Of a stretch of DNA of 38,113 nucleotides, positions 1-7,585 are shown piece after piece (position 1 is the stretch's first letter; each line of letters begins with the position of its first letter). A program made the position numbers and the translations under genes. The notes under the pieces were generated by a model that ran no database searches, was not told the origin of the DNA, and worked only from the letters and a program-made list of their open reading frames with translations. The DNA comes from DASXMX01 sp035483795 (GTDB lineage: Bacteria > Planctomycetota > Phycisphaerae > Tepidisphaerales > Tepidisphaeraceae): positions 1 to 38,113 of the forward strand of contig DATHPP010000469.1 of NCBI GenBank assembly GCA_035483795.1. The letters are read 5' to 3'.

Positions 1-2
1 AG

Positions 3-1136
3 GTTAATCAGGCGACCGATGTGTGGCTCGAGGCTGGCGACTGGTTCGTCTGGCAGCTCATCTCCGGGCCGTACCCGCACTGCAAAGAAACCGACGTGCC
101 ACGTTCGACCTGTCAGGCCGGTTACAAGGCGATGTGGAACAACAAGACCGGCTATCCATCGCGCGAATATTTCGCCGCGGTGCATCCGGAGATGGCCGAC
201 GTGGTGACGAGCAAGATGCCCGGAACGCTGGTGGCGCCGGGGAATCGCGCCGGGCGGCTGACGGCGCGGGCCGCCGAGCTGCTGGGGCTGGAGGCGCAGA
301 TCCCGGTGTCGGCAGCGATCATCGACGCCCATGCCGGCGTCCCCGGCGCGGGTGTCGCCGCCGATTCGACCATGGTGCTCGTGATGGGCACCAGCTCCTG
401 CCACATGATGAACAGCAAGGTCGAGCGGCTGGCGCCCGGGATCGCCGGCGTGGTCGAGGACGGAATCCTGCCGGGCTACTTCGGCTACGAGACCGGCCAG
501 GCCAGCGTGGGCGATGCGTTCGCCTGGTTGGTGGACACGTTCCAGCTTTCGCACGAGCGGATGGCGCAGCGGGCGGCGGCGCTGCCGCCGGGCAGCGGCG
601 GAGTGCTGGCGCTGGATTGGCTCAACGGCTGTCGTACGCCGCTCATGGACGGCCGGCTCAGCGGATCGTTCATCGGGCTGACCCTCGGCACAAAACCCGA
701 GCAATTGTACCGCGCGCTATTGGAAGCGACGGCGTTCGGGCTGCGGTGGATCGTCCAGCTTCTTCGTGAGGCGGGCGTGCCGGTCGAGCGCTTCGTCGCC
801 AGCGGCGGACTGCCCGCCAAAAGCCCACTGCTCATGCAGATTTATGCCGACGTGCTGGGCGAGGAGATTCTGCTAGCTGAGAGCGACAACTCCGTCGCCC
901 TTGGCGCCGCGATCCTGGGCTGCCTGGCGGCGGGCGTCGAATCGACCGGCCATGCGAGCATGGAAGCCGCCATCCGCGCCATGGCCCGCCAGCGCTCCGA
1001 GCCCGTCTACCGCCCGCGGGCAGAAGCGCAATCGCAGTACGACAAGTTGTATGCGTTGTATCGCGGCGCGGGAGAATGCGACGGGGTTCTGGCGCGAACC
1101 ATGCGCGAGTTGCGCAACTTCGCAACGACCGCTTGA
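3..1136 (+). CDS. araB: Ribulokinase (FGGY carbohydrate kinase), 3' part
   Basis: The reading frame is open from the left window edge, so the start codon and the N-terminal part of the kinase are missing; about 377 residues remain. The protein is an FGGY-family sugar kinase and most resembles ribulokinase, which phosphorylates L-ribulose with ATP in the cytoplasm during arabinose use. Visible hallmarks are the 'DAHAGVPGAG' segment, the 'MGTSSCHMM' ATP-loop region, 'DWLNGCRTPLMDG', and the C-terminal signature 'FVASGGLPAKSPLLMQIYADVLG' followed by 'SVALGAAILG', all in the order expected of the family. The WxxWQL segment at the left is typical of the domain I/II junction. Nothing nearby on the same strand belongs to arabinose metabolism. 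Family assignment is firm; the ribulose substrate is inferred from overall resemblance. Confidence 0.88.
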   Translation, partial: VNQATDVWLEAGDWFVWQLISGPYPHCKETDVPRSTCQAGYKAMWNNKTGYPSREYFAAVHPEMADVVTSKMPGTLVAPGNRAGRLTARAAELLGLEAQIPVSAAIIDAHAGVPGAGVAADSTMVLVMGTSSCHMMNSKVERLAPGIAGVVEDGILPGYFGYETGQASVGDAFAWLVDTFQLSHERMAQRAAALPPGSGGVLALDWLNGCRTPLMDGRLSGSFIGLTLGTKPEQLYRALLEATAFGLRWIVQLLREAGVPVERFVASGGLPAKSPLLMQIYADVLGEEILLAESDNSVALGAAILGCLAAGVESTGHASMEAAIRAMARQRSEPVYRPRAEAQSQYDKLYALYRGAGECDGVLARTMRELRNFATTA

Positions 1137-1276
1137 TCGGGAAAAAGTTTTTACCGAGAAAGAGAAGGAAGCGGAGGTCCCGACATCTCCGCGCCCGATT
1201 CATTCGCACCCGCATTTCTTGCTTTGTCTTTTCTTCGTGGCCTTCGTGCTTTCGTGGTTAATCTAATTTTTGCCGG

Positions 1277-1594
1277 CTAAGTGGGGCTGATCTCCCGCAG
1301 GTACTCAAACGAATAAATCCCCGTGCCGTGCTGGTCGGACCAGTCGATGCGGAGAGCATAGTTTCCCACCAGTTCCGCCCCCAGGGCGGTGAGCGGCTGC
1401 GAATAGTTCCCCGGCAGCACGCGGAGCAGCGACTTGCGCTGCTGCTGCTCGGCACGCAGCGTCTTGCACTGGGCGCAGGGGCACATCGAGCGCAGATAGG
1501 AGATGCCGTACACCGATTTCTGCCCGTCCTGCCAGTCGATTTCGAGCTTTTCGTCCTTCTTGAGGTTCAGTCGGATTGGAACGGCCTGCGGCAT
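1277..1594 (-). CDS. DUF971 domain protein
   Basis: A 105-residue cytoplasmic protein of the DUF971 family, which corresponds to the small N-terminal domain of gamma-butyrobetaine hydroxylase and is often found near Fe-S carrier (Mrp/ApbC) genes. The family pattern is visible: a basic N-terminal strand 'PIRLNLKKDEKLEIDW', then 'GISYLRSMCPCAQC' with two close cysteine pairs, and the C-terminal 'VGNYALRIDWSDQHGTGIYSFEYLRE'. The cysteines may bind metal, but no biochemical role is established. It stands alone here; the next gene to its right is on the opposite strand, so the two are divergent. The start is the first ATG in a frame of the usual family length. Confidence 0.85.
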   Translation of the reverse strand: MPQAVPIRLNLKKDEKLEIDWQDGQKSVYGISYLRSMCPCAQCKTLRAEQQQRKSLLRVLPGNYSQPLTALGAELVGNYALRIDWSDQHGTGIYSFEYLREISPT

Positions 1595-1682
1595 AGTCGT
1601 GTAGGCCCGATTTTATCCGCCCCGCGGAGCATCTGCGAGACAGGCGGGGGCGGACCGATGATGGACCTGTTAGGAGGCGCCT

Positions 1683-1889
1683 ATGGACATGAACAGCTTG
1701 ATGCTCTCACTGCTGTTCGGGGCGGTGGGGACCGGATTCCTGATGTACGGAAAGAAGATGGCGGCGGCAATTCCCATGCTCGCCGGCGTCGGCCTGATCG
1801 TCGTTCCCTATTTCATCAGCAACCTGATTCTCCTGAGCCTGGTCGGTGCGGCACTGACGGCGGTCCCCTTCGTCGTGCGAAGTGAATGA
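1683..1889 (+). CDS. Small two-helix membrane protein
   Basis: A 68-residue, very hydrophobic protein. Roughly residues 5-22 and 28-60 form two to three membrane-spanning segments, separated by the short basic turn 'YGKKMAA', and the C-terminus is short and charged ('RSE'). A perfect AGGAGG lies at 1672-1677, five bases before the ATG, which makes this a convincing small gene. Proteins with this layout ('AVGTGFLMYGKKM..PMLAGVGLIVVPYFISN') occur widely as uncharacterised inner-membrane proteins. No function can be assigned from the sequence. Confidence 0.75.
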   Translation: MDMNSLMLSLLFGAVGTGFLMYGKKMAAAIPMLAGVGLIVVPYFISNLILLSLVGAALTAVPFVVRSE

Positions 1890-2121
1890 AGAAAGCGCTC
1901 CGAGCCATTCTTGCAAACCAAGCCGGGTGCGGAGCGAAGCGGAACCCCGGATCTCACACACTCCCGAGAATTACTCGCGGCCACTTCAACCCCGCGTCGC
2001 GGGCAACGATTCCTGCCAAGCGGCGGAATTCGATCCGCCTGGTCGAGAGGGATTATTTCCGCTTGTGCATGGGTGGGCAATTAGGATTTTCGACGTGACT
2101 CATGGCGTTTGCGCGTTGACG
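1890..2121. other. Gene-free spacer
   Basis: No convincing gene is visible between the small membrane protein and the palindromic repeat element that starts at 2122. A 70-codon frame starts in an ATGA overlap at 1886, but its composition looks random and it has no recognisable domain. Confidence 0.4.
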
Positions 2122-2285
2122 GATTCCTGCGGCACGGGCTTCCCCATCGGGTCTGAGCCTGAGGCTCAGCCTCAGGGTCGAAGACAGCCCGTGCTGGCGG
2201 CGCGATACGTCGCGCGATCATCGGTGCGAATCTCTAAGAATTGAAGACCGCCAGCACGGGCTGGAAGGTGGGTGCCACAGGAATC
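2122..2285. repeat. Dispersed palindromic element, CACGGGCTTCC type
   Basis: The element begins GATTCCTGCGGCACGGGCTT and ends with the near-complement GTGCCACAGGAATC, so its ends are imperfect terminal inverted repeats. Inside are further palindromes: GAGCCTGAGGCTC near 2155 and an AGCCCGTGCTGGCGG / CCGCCAGCACGGGCT pair at about 2187 and 2248. A related element lies at 30946-31095. It abuts the stop codon of the gene on its right. There is no coding capacity; it behaves like a non-autonomous or REP-like element. Confidence 0.6.
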
Positions 2286-2288
2286 GTT

Positions 2289-2993
2289 CTACTGCGCGCT
2301 GTCGAGCATGGCGGTGGAGCTGGCCTGGAGGGCGTTGTGCTTGCGGATCGCGGCTTTGAGCAGCGTATCCTCGATGCTCCGCTCGACGACCAACTGGCCC
2401 TGGAACTTCTCGGCGGTCTGCCGTGCCTCGGCGAGCTGGCTGTCGAGCCGCGACTTCTGCAAAGCAAGCTGCGCGTTCAGTTCCGACATTCGCTGGACCT
2501 GGTCGGCCATCGATTCGGCCTCCTGCCGGGCGGCGCCGGACTGCTCGAGGAAGAACAGCGCGCCGCCCGCGCCCGACAGCGCCATCGCCGCGGCCATCGC
2601 CCAGGCCCATCGCGCCGATCGCCGTGCTTTGCGCACGTCCTGCTGCCGCGTCCAGCGGACGTCGGCCGTGGCCAGCGGAGTGGCAGGCTTGCGGGCGGGA
2701 AGGGTCGGCGGAATCGGAGCGGGCGCCAGCGTCCGCTCGATCTCCGTCAGCGCATCAATCATCGGCGCCATCGCCGCACGTACCGACACGGCAGGGTGCT
2801 CGGGCAGGCAGATCAGCACCTCGTCAGTGCCGTCGGCCACAACGCGGCTGGGGAGCTCGCCCTCGTCCTTTTTGCGTTCGAGGCTGCCGACGGAAACGTC
2901 GAGGATTTCCGCCGCCTCGTGGATCGTCATCCACAGGTGTACGTGCGGCCGGGCTTCCAGAATGACGGGCGCATCGATTTCGGCTGAACTCAT
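2289..2993 (-). CDS. Membrane protein with HTH-like N-terminus and coiled coil
   Basis: A 234-residue protein of unknown function. Residues about 20-60 ('LWMTIHEAAEILDVSVGSLERKKDEGELPSRVV') look like a MerR/excisionase-type helix-turn-helix. A proline-rich linker follows (about 90-105), then one transmembrane helix at about 129-150 ('WAWAMAAAMALSGAGGALFFL'), and a long Gln/Glu/Arg-rich coiled coil to the C-terminus. This order suggests a cytoplasmic helix-turn-helix domain anchored to the membrane with a periplasmic coiled coil, but whether it binds DNA is unknown. It is transcribed away from the toxin-antitoxin-like cassette on its right. Confidence 0.65.
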   Translation of the reverse strand: MSSAEIDAPVILEARPHVHLWMTIHEAAEILDVSVGSLERKKDEGELPSRVVADGTDEVLICLPEHPAVSVRAAMAPMIDALTEIERTLAPAPIPPTLPARKPATPLATADVRWTRQQDVRKARRSARWAWAMAAAMALSGAGGALFFLEQSGAARQEAESMADQVQRMSELNAQLALQKSRLDSQLAEARQTAEKFQGQLVVERSIEDTLLKAAIRKHNALQASSTAMLDSAQ

Positions 2994-3145
2994 GCAGGGT
3001 CTTTCGGACAGGCCGGCGGCGAATCTTTAGCAGGTCCGATAACGTTTTGGTTATGGGATGGGGCGTGACACTTTTGGGGCAGGGCCCGGGGTGACGGCGT
3101 CCATGCCGGCTTGATATGGGCGACTCAACCGATAAGAATTAGGGT

Positions 3146-3298
3146 ATGACCGTGGCCGAGGACATCCGCAAGCAGCTCGCCGTGGCGCGGCAAGCACGCG
3201 AGTCATTCAAAAATGACTCGAAAAAAGCAAAGCGGTGGCTCATCCGCATGGGCATCCTGAATAAGGACGGGAAGCGTTTGGCCCGGCGCTACCGGTGA
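3146..3298 (+). CDS. 50-aa basic protein, candidate antitoxin
   Basis: A small frame from ATG 3146 to TGA 3296-3298 encoding 50 residues, rich in Lys and Arg. Its C-terminal half, 'KKAKRWLIRMGILNKDGKRL', has the form of short accessory proteins that precede toxin-like genes. Its stop overlaps the GTG start of the next gene by four bases (GTGA), so the two are almost certainly co-translated. There is no good Shine-Dalgarno; only AGGG directly before the ATG. By analogy with toxin-antitoxin modules the small first gene would be the antitoxin. That role is inference from size, charge and overlap, not from a recognised domain. Confidence 0.6.
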   Translation: MTVAEDIRKQLAVARQARESFKNDSKKAKRWLIRMGILNKDGKRLARRYR

Positions 3299-3894
3299 CC
3301 CTTTATTCGGTGCTTCCCTCATTTAGTCTGGGCTTTCACGGCTGCGACCAATCGGTGGCGATGAACGCCGTCACCAGGAAGCAGGCCCTCAAGTTCAGCG
3401 ATAATAAATACGACTGGCTCGGCTCCGGCATCTATTTTTGGGAGAACAGCCCGGAACGCGCGATGGAGTGGGCCACGCTTCTGCGGATACGCAAGAGACT
3501 TCGCAGGCCCGCAGTTGTCGGCGCGGTGATCGATCTGGGGAACTGCCTCAACCTTCTGGACCGCCAATACCTCAAGGTCGTCCGCGCCGCCTACGAAAAC
3601 CTGGCTGAGGCGTCAGGAAAGGCGGGAACTCCGCTCCCACGGAACGAGCCGCTCCGGACCGGCGGGGACCTGCTTCTTCGAAACCTCGACTGTGCTACGA
3701 TCAACACCGTCCACAAGATGAGGGAGGAGAGCGGCCTTGCTCCGTATGACACTGTGCGTGCGGCGTTCATCGAGGGTGCGCCGCTCTACGAGTCCAGCGG
3801 CTTTAGCGAATACAACCACATCCAAATCTGTGTGCGGAGCATCCGGTGCATCAAAGGCTACTTCCTGCCGCTGGAGGATGTGGACTCAATCTGA
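3295..3894 (+). CDS. ADP-ribosyltransferase-like protein, candidate toxin
   Basis: A 199-residue protein starting at GTG 3295 inside the stop of the upstream gene. It belongs to a widespread uncharacterised family recognised by 'GFHGCDQSVA' near the N-terminus, 'YDWLGSGIYFWENSPERAMEWA' in the middle, 'VIDLGNCLNLLD', 'DCATINTVH', and 'NHIQICVRSIRCIKGYF' at the C-terminus. The HG, GxGIYFWE and N-x-IQ-x-C motifs occur in the order expected of the His-Tyr-(Glu/Gln) triad of ADP-ribosyltransferase folds, such as DUF3990-like proteins. That fold assignment is inference from motif spacing. If correct, it would transfer ADP-ribose from NAD+ to an unknown target. The short overlapping upstream gene and the ankyrin gene nine bases downstream fit a toxin cassette. 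Confidence 0.65.
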   Translation: MTLYSVLPSFSLGFHGCDQSVAMNAVTRKQALKFSDNKYDWLGSGIYFWENSPERAMEWATLLRIRKRLRRPAVVGAVIDLGNCLNLLDRQYLKVVRAAYENLAEASGKAGTPLPRNEPLRTGGDLLLRNLDCATINTVHKMREESGLAPYDTVRAAFIEGAPLYESSGFSEYNHIQICVRSIRCIKGYFLPLEDVDSI

Positions 3895-3903
3895 GCAGAT
3901 GAT

Positions 3904-4416
3904 ATGTGGGCGCATTTTGGAGCGGGCATGGGAGTTGGTGGTGGTAAACATTCCGGCTCGAACGGCCGGGCGCGTCGCGCGGTCGGTCACTCGGCCCGTT
4001 ACCGCCTCAACCGCGCGCTGGTCGATGCGGTGGCGGATGGGGAGGTTGAAGCTGCCCGGCGGCTCATTGTCCGGGGGGCAAACGTGAACTTTCGCAACCG
4101 CCAGGGCGAGACCCCGCTGAGCTTCGCGGCCGCGTGGAATCAGCTTGAGGCGCTGAAGCTTCTGCTGTCTCACGGGGCCGATCCCAACGTCGCCGACCGC
4201 AGCGGCGGAACGGCGCTGATGCTCGCCGCCCAGCACGGCAGCGCGAAAATAGTGCGGGCGCTTCTGGGCAGCAAAGCCGATCCGCGCCTCACCGACTCGG
4301 CGGGGCGCAACGCACTGGACCACGCTGATTGGCGGGTGCCCGGCGACCACGAGCGTGACGAAATTCGCCGGCTGATTGAGCGTTCCGTGGGGAATTCGCC
4401 CCGGGTCGCCAGTTAA
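3904..4416 (+). CDS. Ankyrin-repeat protein
   Basis: A 170-residue protein with about four ankyrin repeats at residues 35-67, 68-100, 101-133 and 134-165. The consensus pieces 'GANVNFRNRQGETPLSFAA', 'GADPNVADRSGGTALMLAA' and 'DPRLTDSAGRNALDHA' are clear. Ankyrin repeats mediate protein-protein binding, and no enzymatic domain is present. The first 30 residues are Gly/Ser-rich and may not all be translated; an internal start is possible. It begins nine bases after the ADP-ribosyltransferase-like gene and is probably in the same operon, so it may bind or modulate that protein or its target (inference). Confidence 0.78.
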   Translation: MWAHFGAGMGVGGGKHSGSNGRARRAVGHSARYRLNRALVDAVADGEVEAARRLIVRGANVNFRNRQGETPLSFAAAWNQLEALKLLLSHGADPNVADRSGGTALMLAAQHGSAKIVRALLGSKADPRLTDSAGRNALDHADWRVPGDHERDEIRRLIERSVGNSPRVAS

Positions 4417-4452
4417 CACTCCTGGTCCAAAGCGGTTTGCAATCGAACGTAG

Positions 4453-4529
4453 GTGCCGCCGGTGCCCTCACCGGCGGTCTTCGCTGCACTGACGCGCCGT
4501 CGCATTCCGCCGGAGGGCACCGGCGGCAC
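4453..4529. repeat. Dispersed palindromic repeat, GTGCCGCCGGTGCC type (copy 1)
   Basis: A 77-bp element with long inverted ends: GTGCCGCCGGTGCCCTC at the left and its near-complement at the right. Each arm is also internally palindromic (CCGGTGCCCTCACCGG). A second copy at 28097-28175 is nearly identical, differing by a 2-base deletion in the right arm and a few changes in the centre. Confidence 0.85.
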
Positions 4530-4538
4530 TTTAGCTAA

Positions 4539-6197
4539 TCACAGATCAAGCAGCTTGCCCAGCGCGCCGTTGATGTAGCCGAGGTACAGTCCCTCGCGGA
4601 CAAGGGCGGGAATACCGAGTTCCTCCATCAGGTCGTTGGCCCGGTCGTGCAGGCGGTCGTAGAGCACCTGGCGTTTTTTGCGATCGATGGCGCCGAGCTG
4701 AAGTCCGTCCAGCGAATGATCGATGGTGATGGGGGGCGGGTCCGGGGGCGCGGCGATGGGGCCAAGCGCGGCGGGTTGCCCATTGAGCCAGGCAAAGAAA
4801 TCGCGGGCGCTTTGGCGGCCAAGGTCATAGTCGTGCTGGCGATATTTGACGTCGAAGAATCCCGCGAAGGCATACAGGCCGGACCCGGCGATGCGATTTT
4901 GGTCGTCGGTAATGGCATACACCTTCATCTGGTCGTGGGGTCCCAGCGAGGCGACCGATTCCAGGAGGAGCACGGCGTCGATCCAGGCGTTGGCCGTGCC
5001 GGCATCGATGGCCTTGAGAGCGGCGTATTCGGCGGCGAATTGCTTCTGAAGCCGGGCCTGCGCCGCCGTCCCGGTTGAATTGAGGCTGCCGGCGGGAGCG
5101 CCGGCATCGGGGGGAAAAAGAGCTTGCAAGAGCGGCGACACCGCGGGGCTGATCTGTGCCGGGGTCACCGTCTTTTTGAGGAAAAGCTCCTTGAGCGACT
5201 CGGCCTGCTTATCGAACTCGGCAACGCGGCTGTTGATCTTTTCCACGTTGTCCAGGTCGCGATAACGGGCCTGATTGAAGATCGCGTTGATCAGGGACTG
5301 GCCGGTATTCCAGTAGTTGAAGTAATCAGAACCCGGGGCGGCGCTGGCGCTGCTGCCGGCCGAAGCGCGCATGCCGGGGGCAACGAACAAGTAGTAGCGT
5401 TCGTCGTTGACGTGGTTGTCGATGGAGTCCACCAGCGCTTTGGCCAGCCCGATCGGCTCATTCTGAAACGTGCCGCCGTCGGTGTAAGCGAAGTGATTGA
5501 TCGTTGGCAGGGGTTTGAGCGGGCTCGGATCGTGGTAATCGGAGGCATGCCGGATCAGGTCCTTCACTCGAAACGCGAAGGGAAACGCGCCGCAGGCGAC
5601 GGCGGCGTTTCGAAGCGGCTCCCAGAAGTCGGCGGTATTGTGATCGGGGTTGGTCGAATCCACTTGTATCGTCACCTGATCCTGAAATCGGGTATAGGGC
5701 ATGGTGCCGCCGGACAGCAGGTCGATGCCGTAGTCCACGCCGTTGAGGTTTGACATCGCCAGCCCGACCTGGATGGCCGAATCCGCCGCCGGATGAGGCT
5801 TTTCGGGCTGCACGTTGATGCCCTGCGTGTAGTGAGCGATCAGATAATTGCGCGAAATCGTCTCCACCAAATCGGACGACAAGGCAGAGAGAATGGAGTT
5901 CTCGTCAGAGAGCAGGTTGAGCAGGCCGGTCAGATCGACGTCTTTCACCCACGGCAGATACAGGTCGTTGTCGCATGGATCGGCGAGGCGCGACGGCTGA
6001 AAAAGCAGTTTCTGCGCCAGGATCACCGCATTCATCCCGCCGGCCGATGCGCCGGTGATGACATCGATGAGAATGGCTTTATTGGGCTGCTGGGCATTGT
6101 GACACGCAAGGGTCGAGAGCAATTCGTAGATGACTCCCGCTTCGTACGATCCCAGAGACACAGCGCCGGAAATCACAAGAGCGAGCTTCTTCTTCAT
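4539..6197 (-). CDS. Patatin-like phospholipase
   Basis: A 552-residue alpha/beta hydrolase of the patatin family, which hydrolyses acyl esters of lipids with a Ser-Asp dyad. The oxyanion-hole segment is 'SGAVSLGSYEAG' (residues 10-21), the nucleophile elbow is G49-A-S51-A-G53, and the catalytic Asp is D240 in 'YTDGGTFQNEP'. 'PFAFRVKDL' at about 205-213 is the usual conserved segment before it. The protein is longer than a minimal patatin domain (about 300 residues), with an extra C-terminal half of unknown role. There is no signal peptide, so it is probably cytoplasmic. It stands alone, convergent with the ankyrin gene. Confidence 0.88.
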   Translation of the reverse strand: MKKKLALVISGAVSLGSYEAGVIYELLSTLACHNAQQPNKAILIDVITGASAGGMNAVILAQKLLFQPSRLADPCDNDLYLPWVKDVDLTGLLNLLSDENSILSALSSDLVETISRNYLIAHYTQGINVQPEKPHPAADSAIQVGLAMSNLNGVDYGIDLLSGGTMPYTRFQDQVTIQVDSTNPDHNTADFWEPLRNAAVACGAFPFAFRVKDLIRHASDYHDPSPLKPLPTINHFAYTDGGTFQNEPIGLAKALVDSIDNHVNDERYYLFVAPGMRASAGSSASAAPGSDYFNYWNTGQSLINAIFNQARYRDLDNVEKINSRVAEFDKQAESLKELFLKKTVTPAQISPAVSPLLQALFPPDAGAPAGSLNSTGTAAQARLQKQFAAEYAALKAIDAGTANAWIDAVLLLESVASLGPHDQMKVYAITDDQNRIAGSGLYAFAGFFDVKYRQHDYDLGRQSARDFFAWLNGQPAALGPIAAPPDPPPITIDHSLDGLQLGAIDRKKRQVLYDRLHDRANDLMEELGIPALVREGLYLGYINGALGKLLDL

Positions 6198-6380
6198 GGG
6201 GATTCCCCTGGAAGGGCGAAGGTCGATCGTCTGCCGCGCCGCGACGACACGGGCTCTGGCCTCTCACAGTAATTTATCGCCGCGATCTGGCAAGCGCTCG
6301 ATGGTGAGGCGGTAGGCGCCGGGTGCGTGACACTTTAGGCGGCGGTGCTATTGACATACGCCGAGCGCTCGGCGGCTTTC
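6198..6380. other. Spacer with a perfect 16-bp palindrome
   Basis: No gene is visible. A TTGACA hexamer at 6352-6357 is followed at 6359-6374 by the perfect palindrome CGCCGAGCGCTCGGCG. This could be an old promoter/operator, possibly of the toxin gene whose remnant lies at 6489-6626, but no good -10 box follows. Confidence 0.35.
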
Positions 6381-6485
6381 TCCCTCCCCCGGTAATCCGG
6401 GGGAGGGCTGGGGAGGGGGTTGAGGAGAATTACCCGACCGAACCCCCTCCCTGCCGTCCCCCGGAAGTACCGGGGGAGGGAAAAA
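6381..6485. repeat. Dispersed palindromic repeat, CCCTCCCCCGG type
   Basis: An element of about 105 bp. Both ends are self-complementary: the left end reads CCCCCGGTAATCCGGGGG and the right end CCCCCGGAAGTACCGGGGG. A central CTGGGGAGGGGGTT is matched by AACCCCCTCCC. The remnant of a PIN-domain gene begins directly after it, which suggests the element sits at the breakpoint. Confidence 0.7.
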
Positions 6486-6488
6486 TGG

Positions 6489-6626
6489 GCCACCGCCGGA
6501 AAATCCATGCCGGTGAAGGACAGCATGATCGCCGCGACGGCGCTGCATCACGGCCTGACCATGGCCACACGAAACCGCCTCGACTTCCAGCACACCAAGG
6601 TCAGCATGGTCAACCCGTTCGAATAG
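6489..6626 (+). pseudogene. VapC-type PIN toxin, C-terminal remnant
   Basis: The frame ending at TAG 6624-6626 encodes the final segment of a PIN-domain ribonuclease toxin: 'MPVKDSMIAATALHHGLTM' followed by 'ATRNRLDF' and 'NPFE'. The D-x-x-IAATA and TRN-x-x-DF motifs are the conserved C-terminal third of VapC and contain two of its acidic metal ligands. The N-terminal two thirds, including the first catalytic Asp, are absent, and the frame runs upstream directly into the palindromic repeat at 6381-6485. No vapB antitoxin is visible. It is therefore a decayed toxin gene. Confidence 0.75.
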
Positions 6627-6740
6627 ACCGTCTGGCGGACTGGCATTCAGGCCAGGCCGACGGATGCGGAGCTCTCGGAACCCGCTTCTCAAAGAGCGAG
6701 CATCGCCGCCGCACCTTTTCCTGCCCCTTTCGTCTCTCGT

Positions 6741-6746
6741 TATAAT
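6741..6746 (+). promoter_or_regulatory. -10 box for the DUF442 gene
   Basis: A perfect TATAAT lies 36 bases before the ATG at 6783, giving a leader of about 30 bases. No clear -35 hexamer is seen. Confidence 0.4.
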
Positions 6747-6782
6747 GCCTGCGAACACAGAGGACGTCCCACCGGCGGCTTC

Positions 6783-7343
6783 ATGAGCAAGAAGAAATTA
6801 TTCGCCCTCTCAACCACCTTGACCACGTGCGCGATGGCGGCGCTGTTGTACGTTCAGCGCCCGGGATCACGATTTGTGCCCGTGCTGGTCAGCGAGAGCG
6901 GCGGCAGCGTCTATGTGTCGTCCCAGATTTCGCTGCGTGATGTCGGGTATGTCGCACGATCTGGCATGCGCACTATCGTCGATATGCGCCCTGATGGCGA
7001 AGCGGCGGATGAGCCGAGCAGCCGGCTTATGGAACGGTTCGCCAAAGGACAAGGCATCGATTTCAGCTACATACCCATCCCGCACGAGAGCATCCCCCCT
7101 GCGACTGTTACCGCGCTCGGCGACGTGCTCTCCTCTTCGCAAAGACCGGCCGTGCTGTATTGCAGAACCGGCCGCCGTGCCGTGCGGACATTCGCGCTGT
7201 TCGAGGCATCGCGCCATGACGGCCCCGGCGCGGATGCAATCCTGGCGATGGTGAAGAACGCGGGGTTTTCCGCCGAAGACCTGCGGCCCGAGATCGTCAA
7301 CCGCATCGCGGCGAGAGCCGCCGTTTCGGAGGCAAAGCAATGA
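6783..7343 (+). CDS. DUF442-type tyrosine phosphatase-like protein, membrane-anchored
   Basis: A 186-residue protein with an N-terminal hydrophobic helix (about residues 5-23) that should anchor or export it. A domain of the DUF442 / beta-lactamase-hydrolase-like phosphatase family follows. Hallmarks are 'QISLRDVGYVARSGMRTIVDMRPDGE' (about 48-73), with the putative general acid in 'DMRPDGE', and the P-loop-like 'YCRTGRRA' with Cys127 and Arg131, the short CRxGxR version used by this family. It would hydrolyse a phosphoester; the substrate is unknown. The stop codon overlaps the start of the next small gene (ATGA), so the pair is translationally coupled. Confidence 0.8.
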   Translation: MSKKKLFALSTTLTTCAMAALLYVQRPGSRFVPVLVSESGGSVYVSSQISLRDVGYVARSGMRTIVDMRPDGEAADEPSSRLMERFAKGQGIDFSYIPIPHESIPPATVTALGDVLSSSQRPAVLYCRTGRRAVRTFALFEASRHDGPGADAILAMVKNAGFSAEDLRPEIVNRIAARAAVSEAKQ

Positions 7344-7534
7344 GCATCACTTCGCCACCCGGCGTGCCGCCCGCTTCAACGAATGTCCTCGACTACGCCG
7401 CTCGCTCGCGATGGCCCCTCGGGGGATTGCTCTCGCGCGTGATCGTGATCCTGATCGGCATCGTGGTCGGCTGCCTCATCGGCGTTTTCATCGGACTGCT
7501 GACGGGATGGATTGAAATACAAATAGTATGCTAA
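7340..7534 (+). CDS. Small single-pass membrane protein
   Basis: A 64-residue protein whose ATG overlaps the stop of the DUF442 gene by four bases (ATGA). The N-terminal 30 residues are polar. Residues about 32-58 ('VIVILIGIVVGCLIGVFIGLLTGW') form one strong transmembrane helix with a glycine zipper pattern. No family is recognised. Its coupling to the anchored phosphatase-like protein suggests a shared membrane role. Confidence 0.6.
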   Translation: MSITSPPGVPPASTNVLDYAARSRWPLGGLLSRVIVILIGIVVGCLIGVFIGLLTGWIEIQIVC

Positions 7535-7547
7535 ATTAGATAGAAAC

Positions 7548-7575
7548 CTTGCGGGGGCGCAGGCCGTGCTATAAT
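7548..7575 (+). promoter_or_regulatory. Promoter of the DUF433/DUF5615 pair
   Basis: A perfect TATAAT at 7570-7575 is preceded 15-16 bases upstream by a weak -35 (TTGCGG or CTTGCG, 7548-7554). Transcription would start near 7581-7583, right at the GTG 7580 / ATG 7586 start region, so the mRNA would be leaderless or nearly so. This favours ATG 7586 as the start. Confidence 0.5.
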
Positions 7576-7585
7576 CCGGGTGGTT

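Noticed and set aside
1886..2098. 70-codon frame overlapping the small membrane protein stop
   Set aside because: Composition looks random, no domain is visible, and the ATGA overlap alone is not enough.
6381..6485. CRISPR-like repeat
   Set aside because: There are only two imperfect palindromes with no regular spacers.
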